Below are positions 43,943 through 52,259 of a stretch of DNA of 64,000 nucleotides, one piece after another. The notes beneath the pieces are model-generated. The model ran no database searches and was not told where the DNA came from. It saw nothing but the letters and a program-made list of their open reading frames with translations. The number at the start of each line of letters is the position of its first letter. Position 1 is the first letter of the stretch. This DNA is from an uncultured Collinsella sp. (GTDB taxonomy: Bacteria > Actinomycetota > Coriobacteriia > Coriobacteriales > Coriobacteriaceae), in assembly GCA_958453935.1 (NCBI GenBank), contig CAUDZT010000002.1, positions 1-64,000 of the forward strand, in the 5' to 3' direction. A program made the translations under genes and the position numbers.

Positions 43943-43982
43943 TAAAACCTGCCAAAATAAACCTGTCCCTTTTTGGTAGGCT
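43943..43982. repeat. GGGACAG REP-like hairpin, copy 6
   Basis: GATAAAACCTGCCAAAATAA then the CCTGTCCC core and TTTTTGGTAGG. It lies directly after the map terminator and before the next gene. Confidence 0.88.
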
Positions 43983-44000
43983 GAGCGGAGAGGACTGCTT

Positions 44001-44936
44001 GTGAACATCCTGGTTTTGTTGCCCGTCAACGGCCGTCATCGCGCAATTCTTGAGTCGAGCGCTCCGGGCGAGGACTTTATCTACACGAGCGCCGACGCCG
44101 CCACGCGCGAGCAGGTCGCCGATGCCGACGTGATCCTGGGCAACATCGACCCTGACATGCTCACGGCATGCGAGCATCTCCAGCTGTTGCAATTGCAGAC
44201 CGCCGGCTATGACGACTACCTTGCCGCCGGCACCGTGCCGGCCGACGCCAAACTGTCTTGCTCGGTGGGCGCCTACGGCCAGGCCGTGAGCGAGCACATG
44301 TTTGCCATGGTCCTTTCCATGATGAAGCGTCTGCCTGGCTATCACGACTTGCAGCGCGAGCATCGCTGGGAGGATTTGGGGCCGGTCACTTCGCTCAAAA
44401 ATGCCAATGTGCTCGTGCTGGGCGCGGGCGATATCGGCGGCCACTTCGCCACGCTCTGCCGCAGCATGGGTGCACACGTCCGCGGCATCAAGCGCCATCC
44501 GCTCGTCTACCCCATCGTGTTTGAGGACATGGACGGCATGGACGCCCCACCCGAGCGCCTGGCCGAGGCCGACATCGTCGCATCCTTTATGCCCAGCACG
44601 CCCGAGACCCGCGGCCTGGCGAACGCCGAGTTCTTCGCCGCGATGAAGCCGGGCGCCTTCTTTGCCAACGGCGGCCGCGGCGACCTTGTGGTTGCCGACG
44701 ACCTGGTTGCCGCCCTGGAGTCGGGACATCTCGCCGGCGCCGCGGTCGACGTCACCGACCCCGAGCCGCTGCCTGAGACAAGCCCGCTGTGGGATGCGCC
44801 CAACATGCTCATCACGCCGCACGTCTCCGGTTGGTTCCACCTGGCAGCTACGCTCAACAACGTCGTCAACATCGCCGCGGAGAATCTGCGTCATTTGCAA
44901 GCCGGCGAAACTTTACGTTGTTGGATCGAGCACTAA
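44001..44936 (+). CDS. D-isomer-specific 2-hydroxyacid dehydrogenase
   Basis: The 311-residue enzyme has the NAD-binding motif VLVLGAGDIGGHFATLCRSMG (near residue 135), the substrate/catalytic Arg in FANGGRGDLVV, the Glu in VTDPEPLPETSPLW and the His in ITPHVSGW. The family reduces 2-ketoacids to D-hydroxyacids. GTG start at 44001 with GGAGAGGAC upstream. The exact substrate cannot be assigned. Confidence 0.9.
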   Translation: MNILVLLPVNGRHRAILESSAPGEDFIYTSADAATREQVADADVILGNIDPDMLTACEHLQLLQLQTAGYDDYLAAGTVPADAKLSCSVGAYGQAVSEHMFAMVLSMMKRLPGYHDLQREHRWEDLGPVTSLKNANVLVLGAGDIGGHFATLCRSMGAHVRGIKRHPLVYPIVFEDMDGMDAPPERLAEADIVASFMPSTPETRGLANAEFFAAMKPGAFFANGGRGDLVVADDLVAALESGHLAGAAVDVTDPEPLPETSPLWDAPNMLITPHVSGWFHLAATLNNVVNIAAENLRHLQAGETLRCWIEH

Positions 44937-44976
44937 GAATTACGCCGTTTTACAAACGGAGTAATGAGCCGACGCT

Positions 44977-45081
44977 GCGAGCCCGCCGTTTGGCCAATCT
45001 GCCGTTCAATTTCAAAGGCGCGACCAGAAGGTCAGCGCCTTTTTATTTCACGGCACCTTGGCGCAAACGGCGGGCTCTCGC
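44977..45081. repeat. Composite palindrome around a terminator
   Basis: Outer arms (44977-44997 and 45058-45081) share GCCCGCCGTTTG and differ by small indels. The terminator at 45014 lies at the centre. Confidence 0.75.
45014..45045 (+). terminator. Intrinsic terminator after the hydroxyacid dehydrogenase gene
   Basis: AAAGGCGC-GACC pairs with GGTC-A-GCGCC and is followed by TTTTTATT. Confidence 0.85.
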
Positions 45082-45115
45082 TGACTTTTGTTCAACCTGC
45101 GGGGTCTTCAAATTG

Positions 45116-45607
45116 CTAGAGCGTTGCTAAGTAATTCTTTGCGTCTTCTACACTCATTGCTGCGACGGGCGCATGCGAACAGAGCTTGACATCGTTGGTG
45201 ACCAGGAGATCTGCTTGAGCACGTATTGCTGCCGCAATGATTAAATCGTCTTCGTAATCGCTATGGAGTTCACGCTGCCTGCTCGCCATCCATATATCGC
45301 TCAGGTCACAGGGCACTGGCGTGGCAAGCTGCGACAGCACGCTAAGACAATCCCATGCAAGCGAAGTCGCCGCCGCAGCGGCATACGGGGAAAGCGAACC
45401 GTGCTCTCGCCGATACCATGCCTTATGTTCGCTTGAAATCAAATAGAACAGGTCTTTGGACGATGTCGCCGCATACAGCAAATCTACCTGCGCCGTGCAC
45501 GCATCGCGTAAAAACTCAATCGCCACCGAACGACCACGTCGTGAGGGAATGAAGTAATCGAGCCATACGTTGGTGTCGACCAAGATGCGCTTTGGAGTCT
45601 CACTCAT
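45116..45607 (-). CDS. PIN-domain toxin
   Basis: The 163-residue PIN-fold nuclease has acidic metal ligands in ILVDTNVWLDYF (Asp 10), the middle part (SKDLFYLI) and DYEDDLIIAAAI (Glu/Asp) followed by LLVTNDVKLC. Family toxins (VapC) cut specific RNAs. It overlaps the antitoxin gene by eight bases, indicating coupled translation. It is paired with a RelB/DinJ-like RHH antitoxin rather than the usual VapB. Confidence 0.88.
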   Translation of the reverse strand: MSETPKRILVDTNVWLDYFIPSRRGRSVAIEFLRDACTAQVDLLYAATSSKDLFYLISSEHKAWYRREHGSLSPYAAAAATSLAWDCLSVLSQLATPVPCDLSDIWMASRQRELHSDYEDDLIIAAAIRAQADLLVTNDVKLCSHAPVAAMSVEDAKNYLATL

Positions 45608-45980
45608 AGAGCCAGCTCATCTCCTCGCCATAGCGATCCGCATAGGCATTCCGTTTGAGCCCTTCGTCGTCCGATGGCTGAGCCTTGGCCATATCGATTC
45701 CCGACTCACGGCAAGCAGCAGCGAACAGCTCCGATCCTTGGTCGATGAGTTCGAGTTTGCGCTTGGCGGCCTTTTCGCGCTCGCGCTGTTCCGTCCGGGC
45801 ACGACTGGGCAGCAGGATATCCTCGAGCACACCGGGGCGATCGGCCAGCGACGCTGCAAGCTGCCAGAGCGCTCGCACCGCTTGGCTCGGCGTCATACCG
45901 GCCCTAGAGAGAGCGGCGTCCCCACTTCTTTTAAGATCGGCATCGAGTCGTACGTTGATCTGAGCGGCTGTTGTGGTCAT
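45600..45980 (-). CDS. RelB/DinJ-like ribbon-helix-helix antitoxin
   Basis: The 126-residue protein has an N-terminal ribbon-helix-helix (AQINVRLDADLKRSGDAALSRAGMTPSQAVRALWQLAA, about residues 6-45) and a basic/acidic helical tail that would wrap the toxin. AAGGAGG lies six bases before the ATG. Iterons upstream are the likely autoregulatory operator. It precedes the toxin gene, the normal order. Confidence 0.88.
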   Translation of the reverse strand: MTTTAAQINVRLDADLKRSGDAALSRAGMTPSQAVRALWQLAASLADRPGVLEDILLPSRARTEQREREKAAKRKLELIDQGSELFAAACRESGIDMAKAQPSDDEGLKRNAYADRYGEEMSWLYE

Positions 45981-46005
45981 GACCCCTCCTTAATACTTCA
46001 AAACT

Positions 46006-46034
46006 ATCATAAAACTCTATGGTAGATACGTAAA
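46006..46034 (-). promoter_or_regulatory. Promoter of the toxin-antitoxin operon
   Basis: On the minus strand TTTACG (-35, 46034-46029) and TATGAT (-10, 46011-46006) are spaced 17 bases apart. Confidence 0.65.
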
Positions 46035-46067
46035 GCATGTATAGCATGTATAGCATTTATAAGCATT
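46032..46067 (-). promoter_or_regulatory. Iteron operator of the toxin-antitoxin operon
   Basis: Four 9-base repeats in a row, AAAGCATGT, ATAGCATGT, ATAGCATTT and ATAAGCATT, overlap the -35 box. Short tandem sites like these are typical for RHH antitoxins. Confidence 0.75.
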
Positions 46068-46084
46068 AGCCGTACTCTGTACAC

Positions 46085-46117
46085 AAAAATCCGCCGAGGC
46101 ACACTGCGCCTCGGCGG
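46085..46117 (-). terminator. Intrinsic terminator after the M18 peptidase gene
   Basis: CCGCCGAGGC pairs with GCCTCGGCGG and is followed on the minus strand by ATTTTTGTG. Confidence 0.88.
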
Positions 46118-46163
46118 CCACGTATCACCGATCTAGTTCGGTTTCACCCCTTGCATTCGCCCA

Positions 46164-46206
46164 GATAAAACCTACCAAAATTAACATCCCCTTTTGGTAG
46201 GTTTTA
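46164..46206. repeat. GGGACAG REP-like hairpin, copy 7 (core drifted)
   Basis: AACCTACCAAAA and TTTTGGTAGGTT form the stem; compensating changes in both arms (CTACC/GGTAG for CTGCC/GGCAG) keep it paired. The core has drifted to ACATCCCC. Includes the M18 peptidase stop codon. Confidence 0.85.
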
Positions 46207-47589
46207 GAGCTCCACGCTTTCGGCGCCGTTGATGGTTAGGTTGCGCTCGTAGAAAGCCGTGAGGGCGCGGATGGCGTACATCACGTCGCGCACGCCGCCG
46301 GTCTCGTAGCTCGAGTGCATGGCAAGCTGCGGCAGGCCCACGTCCACGGCATGCATGCTCGCCTGCATATTGGACAGATTGCCGAGCGTGGAGCCGCCCG
46401 CCATATCGCTCTTGTTGGCGAAGGCCTGCGTGGGCACGTCGGCGTCGTCGCAAATAGCCTGGAACACCGCGCGGCTAAAGGCATCGGTGCAGTAGTGCTG
46501 GTTGGCGGCTTCCTTGATGACGATGCCGCCGTTAAGCACCACCTGGTTGCGGGCATCGCACTTCTCGGCGTGGTTGGGGTGCACGGCATGCGCGTTGTCG
46601 CAGCTCACGAGCATCGATGCGGCAAGGGCGCGATGATACGACTCGTCATCAAAGCCCAGCGATCCGTTGATGCGGCGCAGCGCGTCGGCCAAGAACGTCG
46701 ACATGGCGCCCTGCTTGGTCTCGGAGCCAACCTCCTCGTTATCGAAGCAGCAGAAGACCGAGACGTCGTGCGCGTTCTCGGCGCCCAAAAAAGCCTGTAG
46801 CGAGGTATAGGCGCAGGCCAGGTCGTCAAGCTTGGGCGTCGAGATAAACTCGTCGGCCCAGCCCCAAATGCGCGCATCCTGACGATTGACCAGGAACAGA
46901 TCGCGGCCCAGGATCTGCTCGGGCTCAACGTCCAGTTCATCAGCGATCAGGGCATCAAAATCTCCCTGCTTAAGGTCACCGGCGCTGATGAGCGGGCACA
47001 GATCGACGGCTCGGTTGGGAGCAAAGCCCTCGTTGACGCCACGGTTCATATGGATGGCAAGGCTCGGGATAATAGCGACCTCGCGCTCGGTGGCGAGCAG
47101 GCGGCTCTCAATGCGGTCACCCTCGCGCACCAGCACGCGGCCCGCGAGCGCCAGCGGGCGATCGAACCAGGTGTAGTCGATCATGCCGCCGTAGGCCTCG
47201 GTGTTCAGGCGCAATGTCTCGCCTGCGCCATCGAGCTCGGGCACAGCCTTGACCTTAAACGTCGGCGAATCGCTGTGCGACGCCGTCAGCTGAAAATGGT
47301 AGTCGCCGGCAACGCCGTCCTCGCCCCACGTCGCGGCCAGGTCCTCGCCCACCTTAAAGGCGATAACGCTCGAGGTGTTGCGCTGCGTGTAATAACGCCC
47401 GCCCGGCTCGATATCCCACGCCGCGTTCTCGGGCAGGTAGGTAAAGCCCGCCTCGTCGAGCTCGGCCATAATGGTCGCCGCCGTATGGAACATGCTGGGG
47501 CATGTCTCGATAAAGTCGATAAGGTCGTTGGCGGCCTCGATATCGTCGGCCGTCACATGCGCGCGCTCGGGCGTTTCCTGATCCGTCAT
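46204..47589 (-). CDS. M18 family aminopeptidase
   Basis: The 461-residue enzyme is a di-zinc aminopeptidase that takes acidic N-terminal residues in characterised members. Metal and catalytic residues fall in TASHSDSPTFKVK (His and Asp), FCCFDNEEVGSETKQGA (two Glu), SCDNAHAVHPNH and the C-terminal MHSSYETGGVRDVMYAI. ATG at 47589 is preferred (AAAGGGGAG upstream) over a start 37 codons earlier. The stop codon sits in a REP-like hairpin. Confidence 0.93.
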   Translation of the reverse strand: MTDQETPERAHVTADDIEAANDLIDFIETCPSMFHTAATIMAELDEAGFTYLPENAAWDIEPGGRYYTQRNTSSVIAFKVGEDLAATWGEDGVAGDYHFQLTASHSDSPTFKVKAVPELDGAGETLRLNTEAYGGMIDYTWFDRPLALAGRVLVREGDRIESRLLATEREVAIIPSLAIHMNRGVNEGFAPNRAVDLCPLISAGDLKQGDFDALIADELDVEPEQILGRDLFLVNRQDARIWGWADEFISTPKLDDLACAYTSLQAFLGAENAHDVSVFCCFDNEEVGSETKQGAMSTFLADALRRINGSLGFDDESYHRALAASMLVSCDNAHAVHPNHAEKCDARNQVVLNGGIVIKEAANQHYCTDAFSRAVFQAICDDADVPTQAFANKSDMAGGSTLGNLSNMQASMHAVDVGLPQLAMHSSYETGGVRDVMYAIRALTAFYERNLTINGAESVEL

Positions 47590-47750
47590 GCTCTCCCCTT
47601 TCGCTGGGTTGATGGTCCCCTCCAGCATACCCCGCCGCGCCAGCGCCGCACTCTTCATTCCGTGCTTAATTCCGCGCCGCTCACCAAGTTGAGTCATCAT
47701 GCCCGCGCTCCTTTTGCGACAATTGCACTAACAGGACGAGAGGAGTCGTC

Positions 47751-48836
47751 ATGAAGCCACGTAACATTGCCATCGCCTGCGGTGTCGCGGGAGCCGCCGT
47801 CGGCCTTGCCGCTGCCACCGGTATCGTTTATCACAAGCAAATCAAGTCCGTCGCGTCGCTCAAACGCTTGACCGACTATGCGGATGGCTATGACCTGTAC
47901 GCAATCGACATCGCTTACGACTACGATCTTGATCGCATCATCGCCGCTGGTGTGCGCGACGACCAGGCCTACATCAATGCCGTGGTGGCGCAGGTGCTGC
48001 CCGGTGTGCCGGCACATGTCCAGGCGCCCCAGTTTGCCTGCAGCGCTTTTGTCGCCGTAGATGCCGAAGGCCGTGTTCGCACCGGTCGCAATTACGACTT
48101 TAAGGACGACACCTCGGCGCTGCTGGTGCGCAATCACCCGCGCGACGGCTATGCCTCCATCGGCTTTGCCGCCCTTAACAACCTGGGCGCCAACACTCCA
48201 CTTGACTCCGTCGCCGGACGCGCCGCCGCACTCATGGGCCCGTTTGCCCAGCTCGATGGTGTTAACGAATGCGGTGTGTCCATTGCCGTACTCACCCTGG
48301 ATTCCAAGCCCTGTGACCAGGACACACAGCGCCCCGTCATCAATACCTCGCTCGCCATCCGTCTGGTGCTCGACCGTGCCGCCACCACGCAGGAGGCCGT
48401 CGACCTGCTTTCTGCCTACGACATGCACGCCATGGCCGGACGCGACTACCACTTCTTTATCAACGACGCCGCCGGTGACGCGCGGGTGGTGGAGTGGGAT
48501 CCGCGCGACCCCGACCGCGCATGCAAGGCGACGCCCGTGCGCCAGGTTACGAACTTCTACGCCTGCTATGGTGCCGAAGTGCTACCCAACCAAAAGAACG
48601 GCGAACTGGGCCATGGCAAGGAACGCGCCATCGCCATCGCCGATGTCCTCGACGCCCATGCCGGCGCCCAAGACGAGGCAGTCGCTTGGAAGGCTCTACG
48701 CGCTGCGGCGCAAGAGCCCAATCCGGAAGACATCACCAGCAACACGCAGTGGTCGGTCGTCTTTGACAACACCGAGCCCGCTGCCGCCATCACGCTGCGC
48801 CGCCACTGGGGCGACGTCGACGCCTTCGCGCTGTAA
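47751..48836 (+). CDS. Choloylglycine-hydrolase-family amidase with internal nucleophile Cys
   Basis: The 361-residue protein belongs to the linear amide C-N hydrolase family (bile salt hydrolases, penicillin V acylases, NAAA). The stretch FACSAFVAVDAEGRVRTGRNYDF aligns with the N-terminus of bile salt hydrolase, with Cys 97 as nucleophile and the GRNxD motif. In bacterial bile salt hydrolase the Cys is residue 2; here 96 residues precede it, including a hydrophobic signal/anchor (about 6-25), so self-cleavage before Cys 97 or export is needed. GAGGAG precedes the ATG. Substrate unproven. Confidence 0.82.
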   Translation: MKPRNIAIACGVAGAAVGLAAATGIVYHKQIKSVASLKRLTDYADGYDLYAIDIAYDYDLDRIIAAGVRDDQAYINAVVAQVLPGVPAHVQAPQFACSAFVAVDAEGRVRTGRNYDFKDDTSALLVRNHPRDGYASIGFAALNNLGANTPLDSVAGRAAALMGPFAQLDGVNECGVSIAVLTLDSKPCDQDTQRPVINTSLAIRLVLDRAATTQEAVDLLSAYDMHAMAGRDYHFFINDAAGDARVVEWDPRDPDRACKATPVRQVTNFYACYGAEVLPNQKNGELGHGKERAIAIADVLDAHAGAQDEAVAWKALRAAAQEPNPEDITSNTQWSVVFDNTEPAAAITLRRHWGDVDAFAL

Positions 48837-48976
48837 GGAGCTGGCACCGTCGTCCTTACGCTCGCCTGACGTTGCTTACATTGCTATACATTTGAGCTAA
48901 CACGTTTTACCTCCGCATCAACAGTGTGCGGGGGTAAACTTATGCGCATGTTGTAACTTGCCCGGAAGGATTCATC

Positions 48977-50056
48977 ATGCTCAGGATCGGTCTTCTTACC
49001 AGTGGCGGCGACTGCCAGGCGCTCAACGCCACCATGCGCGGCATCGTCAAAACGCTCATGACCAATAGCGAAGAGCCTATCGAGATCTACGGTTTTGAGG
49101 ACGGCTACCAGGGCCTTATCTACAGCCGTTTTCGCGTGATGACGCCGGCAGACTTTAGCGGCATCCTCACCCGCGGCGGCACCATCCTGGGCACGAGCCG
49201 CACGCCGTTCAAGCGCCTGGATGTTCCCGAGGCCGATGGCGTCGAGAAGGTGCCGGCGATGGTCCACACCTATCACAAGCTGCAGCTCGACTGCCTGTTT
49301 ATGCTGGGCGGCAACGGCTCCACCAAGACTGCCAACCGCCTGCGCGAAGAGGGCCTCAACGTTATCGCCCTGCCCAAGACCATCGATAACGACACCTGGG
49401 GCACCGAGATGACGTTTGGCTTTACGAGCGCCATCGACGTCGCCACCAAGTGCATCGACGACATCCACACCACCGCCTCGAGCCACGGTCGCGTGTTTGT
49501 CATCGAGATCATGGGCCACAAGGTCGGTTGGATTCCGCTGTATGCCGGCGTCGCGGGCGGCGCGGATGTTATCCTGATCCCCGAGATCCCCTACGACATG
49601 GATAACGTCATCAAGACCATCGAGCATCGCATGGAGACCGGCAGCCGCTTTACGATCGTGGCCGTCGCCGAGGGCGCCATCTCCAAGGAGGACGCGGCGC
49701 TGTCCAAGAAGGAGTACAAGAAGAAGCTTGCCGAGCGCACGAGCCCGTCGATCGTCTACGACATCGCCAAGGAAATCGAGGCCAAGACCGGTCGCGAGAC
49801 CCGCGTCGCCATCCCCGGCCACACGCAGCGCGGCGGTCAGCCCGACGCCCAGGACCGCATCTTTGCGACCCAGTGCGGTGTCGAGGCAGCGCTCGGCTGC
49901 CTGCGCGGCGAGTTTGGCTACATGATTGCCCTGCGCGACGGCAAGATGTGCCATATGCCGCTCGAGGATGTCGCCGGCAAGCTCAAGTACGTCGATCCCC
50001 AGAGCGATCTGGTGCGCGAGGCCAAAGCGCTGGGCATCAGCTTCGGCGACGAATAG
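48977..50056 (+). CDS. pfkA: 6-phosphofructokinase
   Basis: The 359-residue enzyme catalyses the committed step of glycolysis. It has SGGDCQALNATMRG at the N-terminus, FMLGGNGSTKTANRL near residue 110, LPKTIDNDTWGTE (catalytic Asp) and EIMGHKVGWIPLYAG. Gly in the NGS position (E. coli 104) favours ATP, whereas Lys in PKTID (E. coli Gly 124) is the actinobacterial group-III type. The usual GGDGS reads GGNGS, so the Asp equivalent to E. coli 103 is Asn. AAGGA lies before the ATG. Its last codons form one arm of a 185-bp palindrome. Confidence 0.93.
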   Translation: MLRIGLLTSGGDCQALNATMRGIVKTLMTNSEEPIEIYGFEDGYQGLIYSRFRVMTPADFSGILTRGGTILGTSRTPFKRLDVPEADGVEKVPAMVHTYHKLQLDCLFMLGGNGSTKTANRLREEGLNVIALPKTIDNDTWGTEMTFGFTSAIDVATKCIDDIHTTASSHGRVFVIEIMGHKVGWIPLYAGVAGGADVILIPEIPYDMDNVIKTIEHRMETGSRFTIVAVAEGAISKEDAALSKKEYKKKLAERTSPSIVYDIAKEIEAKTGRETRVAIPGHTQRGGQPDAQDRIFATQCGVEAALGCLRGEFGYMIALRDGKMCHMPLEDVAGKLKYVDPQSDLVREAKALGISFGDE

Positions 50057-50232
50057 CCTCGGCCGAAACTGCTCTCATCGGAGGCCCCAGGGCTTACCTC
50101 CCAAATCGTCCTCGGACATGTCAGGATCCCGCCGTGCGCTTCGCGCGGCGGGATCCTTCCGTCCTGCGGAAAGATTTGGGAGGTAAGCTCTGGGGCCTCC
50201 TGCGGTAACTAGGGAGGCCGAGGCTATTCGTC
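50048..50232. repeat. 185-bp composite palindrome including the pfkA stop codon
   Basis: Outer arms of 17 bp (50048-50064 and 50216-50232) are perfect and include GACGAATAG, the end of pfkA. Middle arms of 28 bp (50080-50107 and 50173-50200) have one mismatch. The centre is GGATCCCGCCG-N11-CGGCGGGATCC (50124-50156). The gene-free stretch 50057-50449 also holds CTACCGGTAG at about 50334 and nothing coding. Confidence 0.9.
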
Positions 50233-50449
50233 TTCTTGCTGCAAGTGCGTGGGCTGAGATTTTGGGATGTTGCAAGCTCTTAGCTGAGAGTAGCACTGAC
50301 ATTTGTCCTAAAATGGCTGGTCGTTAGGGGTTGCTACCGGTAGTTGCGGTAGGGTCGGAGCAGATTCTAACTAGAAATGGTGGTCGCTACCGGTTGTTCT
50401 CGGCATACTCGGCTCATTCGATTACGGTCACTACATGAAAGGAACTGCT

Positions 50450-51370
50450 ATGGATCTTGCAATGGCACAGCGGCTCGTTGACCGCCGCAAGGCTGCCGGG
50501 CTTTCTCAGGAGGCGCTTGCTGCCCAGCTGGGCGTAAGCCGCCAGGCTGTTAGTAAATGGGAGCGCAGCGAGTCCTCACCCGATACCGATAACCTTATTG
50601 CGCTCGCCTCGCTGTATGGCGTGTCGCTGGATGAGCTGCTATATGGGGAGGCGGCCAACGATGCCGACGACCTGGAGGACGGTAGCGCCGACACCGAGAC
50701 GGCGGATGTGGCTGACGAAGCTGAGGATTCTGCCGAGCACGCCGATTGCGGCGACAAACCACTTGTCGATATTTCCCTCGCGCGCGGTATCCACGTCATT
50801 GATCCCAATAAAGGCGAGGAAGTCCATGTTGGTTGGAGCGGCATCCATGTGACCAACGAGCGCAAGGGCGAAGAGGTGCATGTGGGACCGGGCGGCGTGC
50901 ATATCGATACGCTTGAGGACGATGGACATAGCGTGCGCACCAATGACGACGGCACCGTCACCATCGACGGCGAGACGTTTTCCAGCTGGAAAGAAGCACA
51001 CGACAAGCTCGACCATCATGGCAAGCATTTCCACACCAAGGTCGGACGTGCATGGAACAAATTCCCCTTCCCCGCACTTGTCACTCTCGCCTATCTGGTG
51101 CTCGGCATTGTCTACGGCACATGGGGCATGGGGCTTTTCCTCGTCTTTTTGGTTCCCGTCTACTACGCGATTGGTGACTTCATCGATCGACGCCACCTGT
51201 CTAAGCTGATCGAGGTCATCTACCCGGCAGCCGCCATCGCTTGGTTCCTCTACATGTGGCTCTGTTTGGGACAGCCCCATCCTGCATGGATCATCCTCAT
51301 CACGATTCCCATCGTAAAGGCGCTCATGCGCTGGTGTCGCAAACAATGGAAGTGCCGCAAACAGGCCTAA
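50450..51370 (+). CDS. Membrane-anchored XRE-family HTH regulator with GEEVHVG repeats
   Basis: The 306-residue protein has a Cro/C1 HTH (about residues 3-62, SQEALAAQLGVSRQAVSKWERSESSPDTDNL), an acidic linker (65-100), and a beta-repeat segment in which GIHV...KGEEVHVG occurs twice, then GGVHI (about 110-150). A C-terminal domain has three or four membrane helices. The ATG at 50450 is used because AAAGGA lies six bases upstream. The layout suggests a membrane-tied DNA-binding protein that reads an envelope signal; this is inference. Confidence 0.85.
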   Translation: MDLAMAQRLVDRRKAAGLSQEALAAQLGVSRQAVSKWERSESSPDTDNLIALASLYGVSLDELLYGEAANDADDLEDGSADTETADVADEAEDSAEHADCGDKPLVDISLARGIHVIDPNKGEEVHVGWSGIHVTNERKGEEVHVGPGGVHIDTLEDDGHSVRTNDDGTVTIDGETFSSWKEAHDKLDHHGKHFHTKVGRAWNKFPFPALVTLAYLVLGIVYGTWGMGLFLVFLVPVYYAIGDFIDRRHLSKLIEVIYPAAAIAWFLYMWLCLGQPHPAWIILITIPIVKALMRWCRKQWKCRKQA

Positions 51371-51419
51371 ACCGCCCCAACCAGCCAGCGCCATTCATCC
51401 GACACCGCCCGCCCCTTCC

Positions 51420-51488
51420 AAGTTGCGGTGAAATATGGACTGTTTTGAAGCTCCAAAGCGCCAAACAGTCCCTATATCACCGCAACTT
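51420..51488. repeat. GTTGCGGTGA hairpin, copy 2
   Basis: Arms of 26 bp (51420-51445 and 51463-51488) with two mismatches share AGTTGCGGTGA with the hairpin at 42.87 kb; beyond that the arms differ. The rest of the gene-free stretch 51371-51819 shows no supported gene. Confidence 0.88.
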
Positions 51489-51819
51489 ACAAACAACTGG
51501 GTCAGTTCCGGCACGGAGATTAGCATTGAACTGACCGCACACCAAGAAAAGGGCCCATTTACTACGTTTAACTCGAGAGGGCCGACCATACCCGCCTTTT
51601 CCGATAATTGGCAAGCCCTCTACCTGCGGTTTTAATTTCATAATCTTTGTCATGGTCGAGGGTGTGGTAGCAAACGTAATAGATAGGCCCATTTTATGAC
51701 ATACGACCCATTCAAGCTCAATCTCGAAGGCTAAAGAGAGCCTCTCATCCACGCCTGTGAGCGAAAACCAAATAGAATGAAAGGCAAATGGAAACGCCCG
51801 TTTAACGAGCGGAGGACAT

Positions 51820-52140
51820 ATGCGCGACGTAGCCGAAAGCGACTGGAAGCTGTTTAAGAAAATGCTTCCTCAATGGCAAGAACGTTATATGGAAAAGCTC
51901 ATCGGCCAGTATGTTGAGATACTGAACGGCGACAGTGAAGCGTCCAGTAGATTTTGGGCACTAGAAGAGCACCTCAATAGAGACAAGCTGTCCTCAGGCG
52001 TAATTGCAAACGACATTCGCCGCAGCACAATGCACCGCGAGATAGCCAATTTGCTTATCGACAGCGTGATCACCCTTGACGACCTTGACGGTTTTACCGA
52101 GGACATTAAGAGCTATGCGCAACACTGGATTGGCCAGTAA
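51820..52140 (+). CDS. Small helical protein of unknown function
   Basis: The 106-residue protein, predicted all-helical, is preceded by GGAGGACAT. It has no membrane segment or Cys. It begins RDVAESDWKLFKKMLPQWQERYMEKL and contains a conserved-looking HREIANLL helix. I recall similar small proteins in Firmicutes without a function. A 13-bp perfect hairpin (52174-52186 with 52203-52215) follows. Composition is more AT-rich than neighbours. Confidence 0.72.
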   Translation: MRDVAESDWKLFKKMLPQWQERYMEKLIGQYVEILNGDSEASSRFWALEEHLNRDKLSSGVIANDIRRSTMHREIANLLIDSVITLDDLDGFTEDIKSYAQHWIGQ

Positions 52141-52216
52141 GAGCACTGAACGACAGACATCCCCGGCAAAACGGGGCAAACGCCGGGCCACCTAATGGTT
52201 GTCCGGCGTTTGCCCA

Positions 52217-52259
52217 GATAAAACCTGCCAAAATAAACTTGTCCCTTTTTGGCAGGTTA
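52217..52259. repeat. GGGACAG REP-like hairpin, copy 8
   Basis: AACCTGCCAAAA and TTTTTGGCAGGTT arms with TTGTCCC in the loop. Includes the stop codon of the ABC permease gene (52257-52259). Confidence 0.88.
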
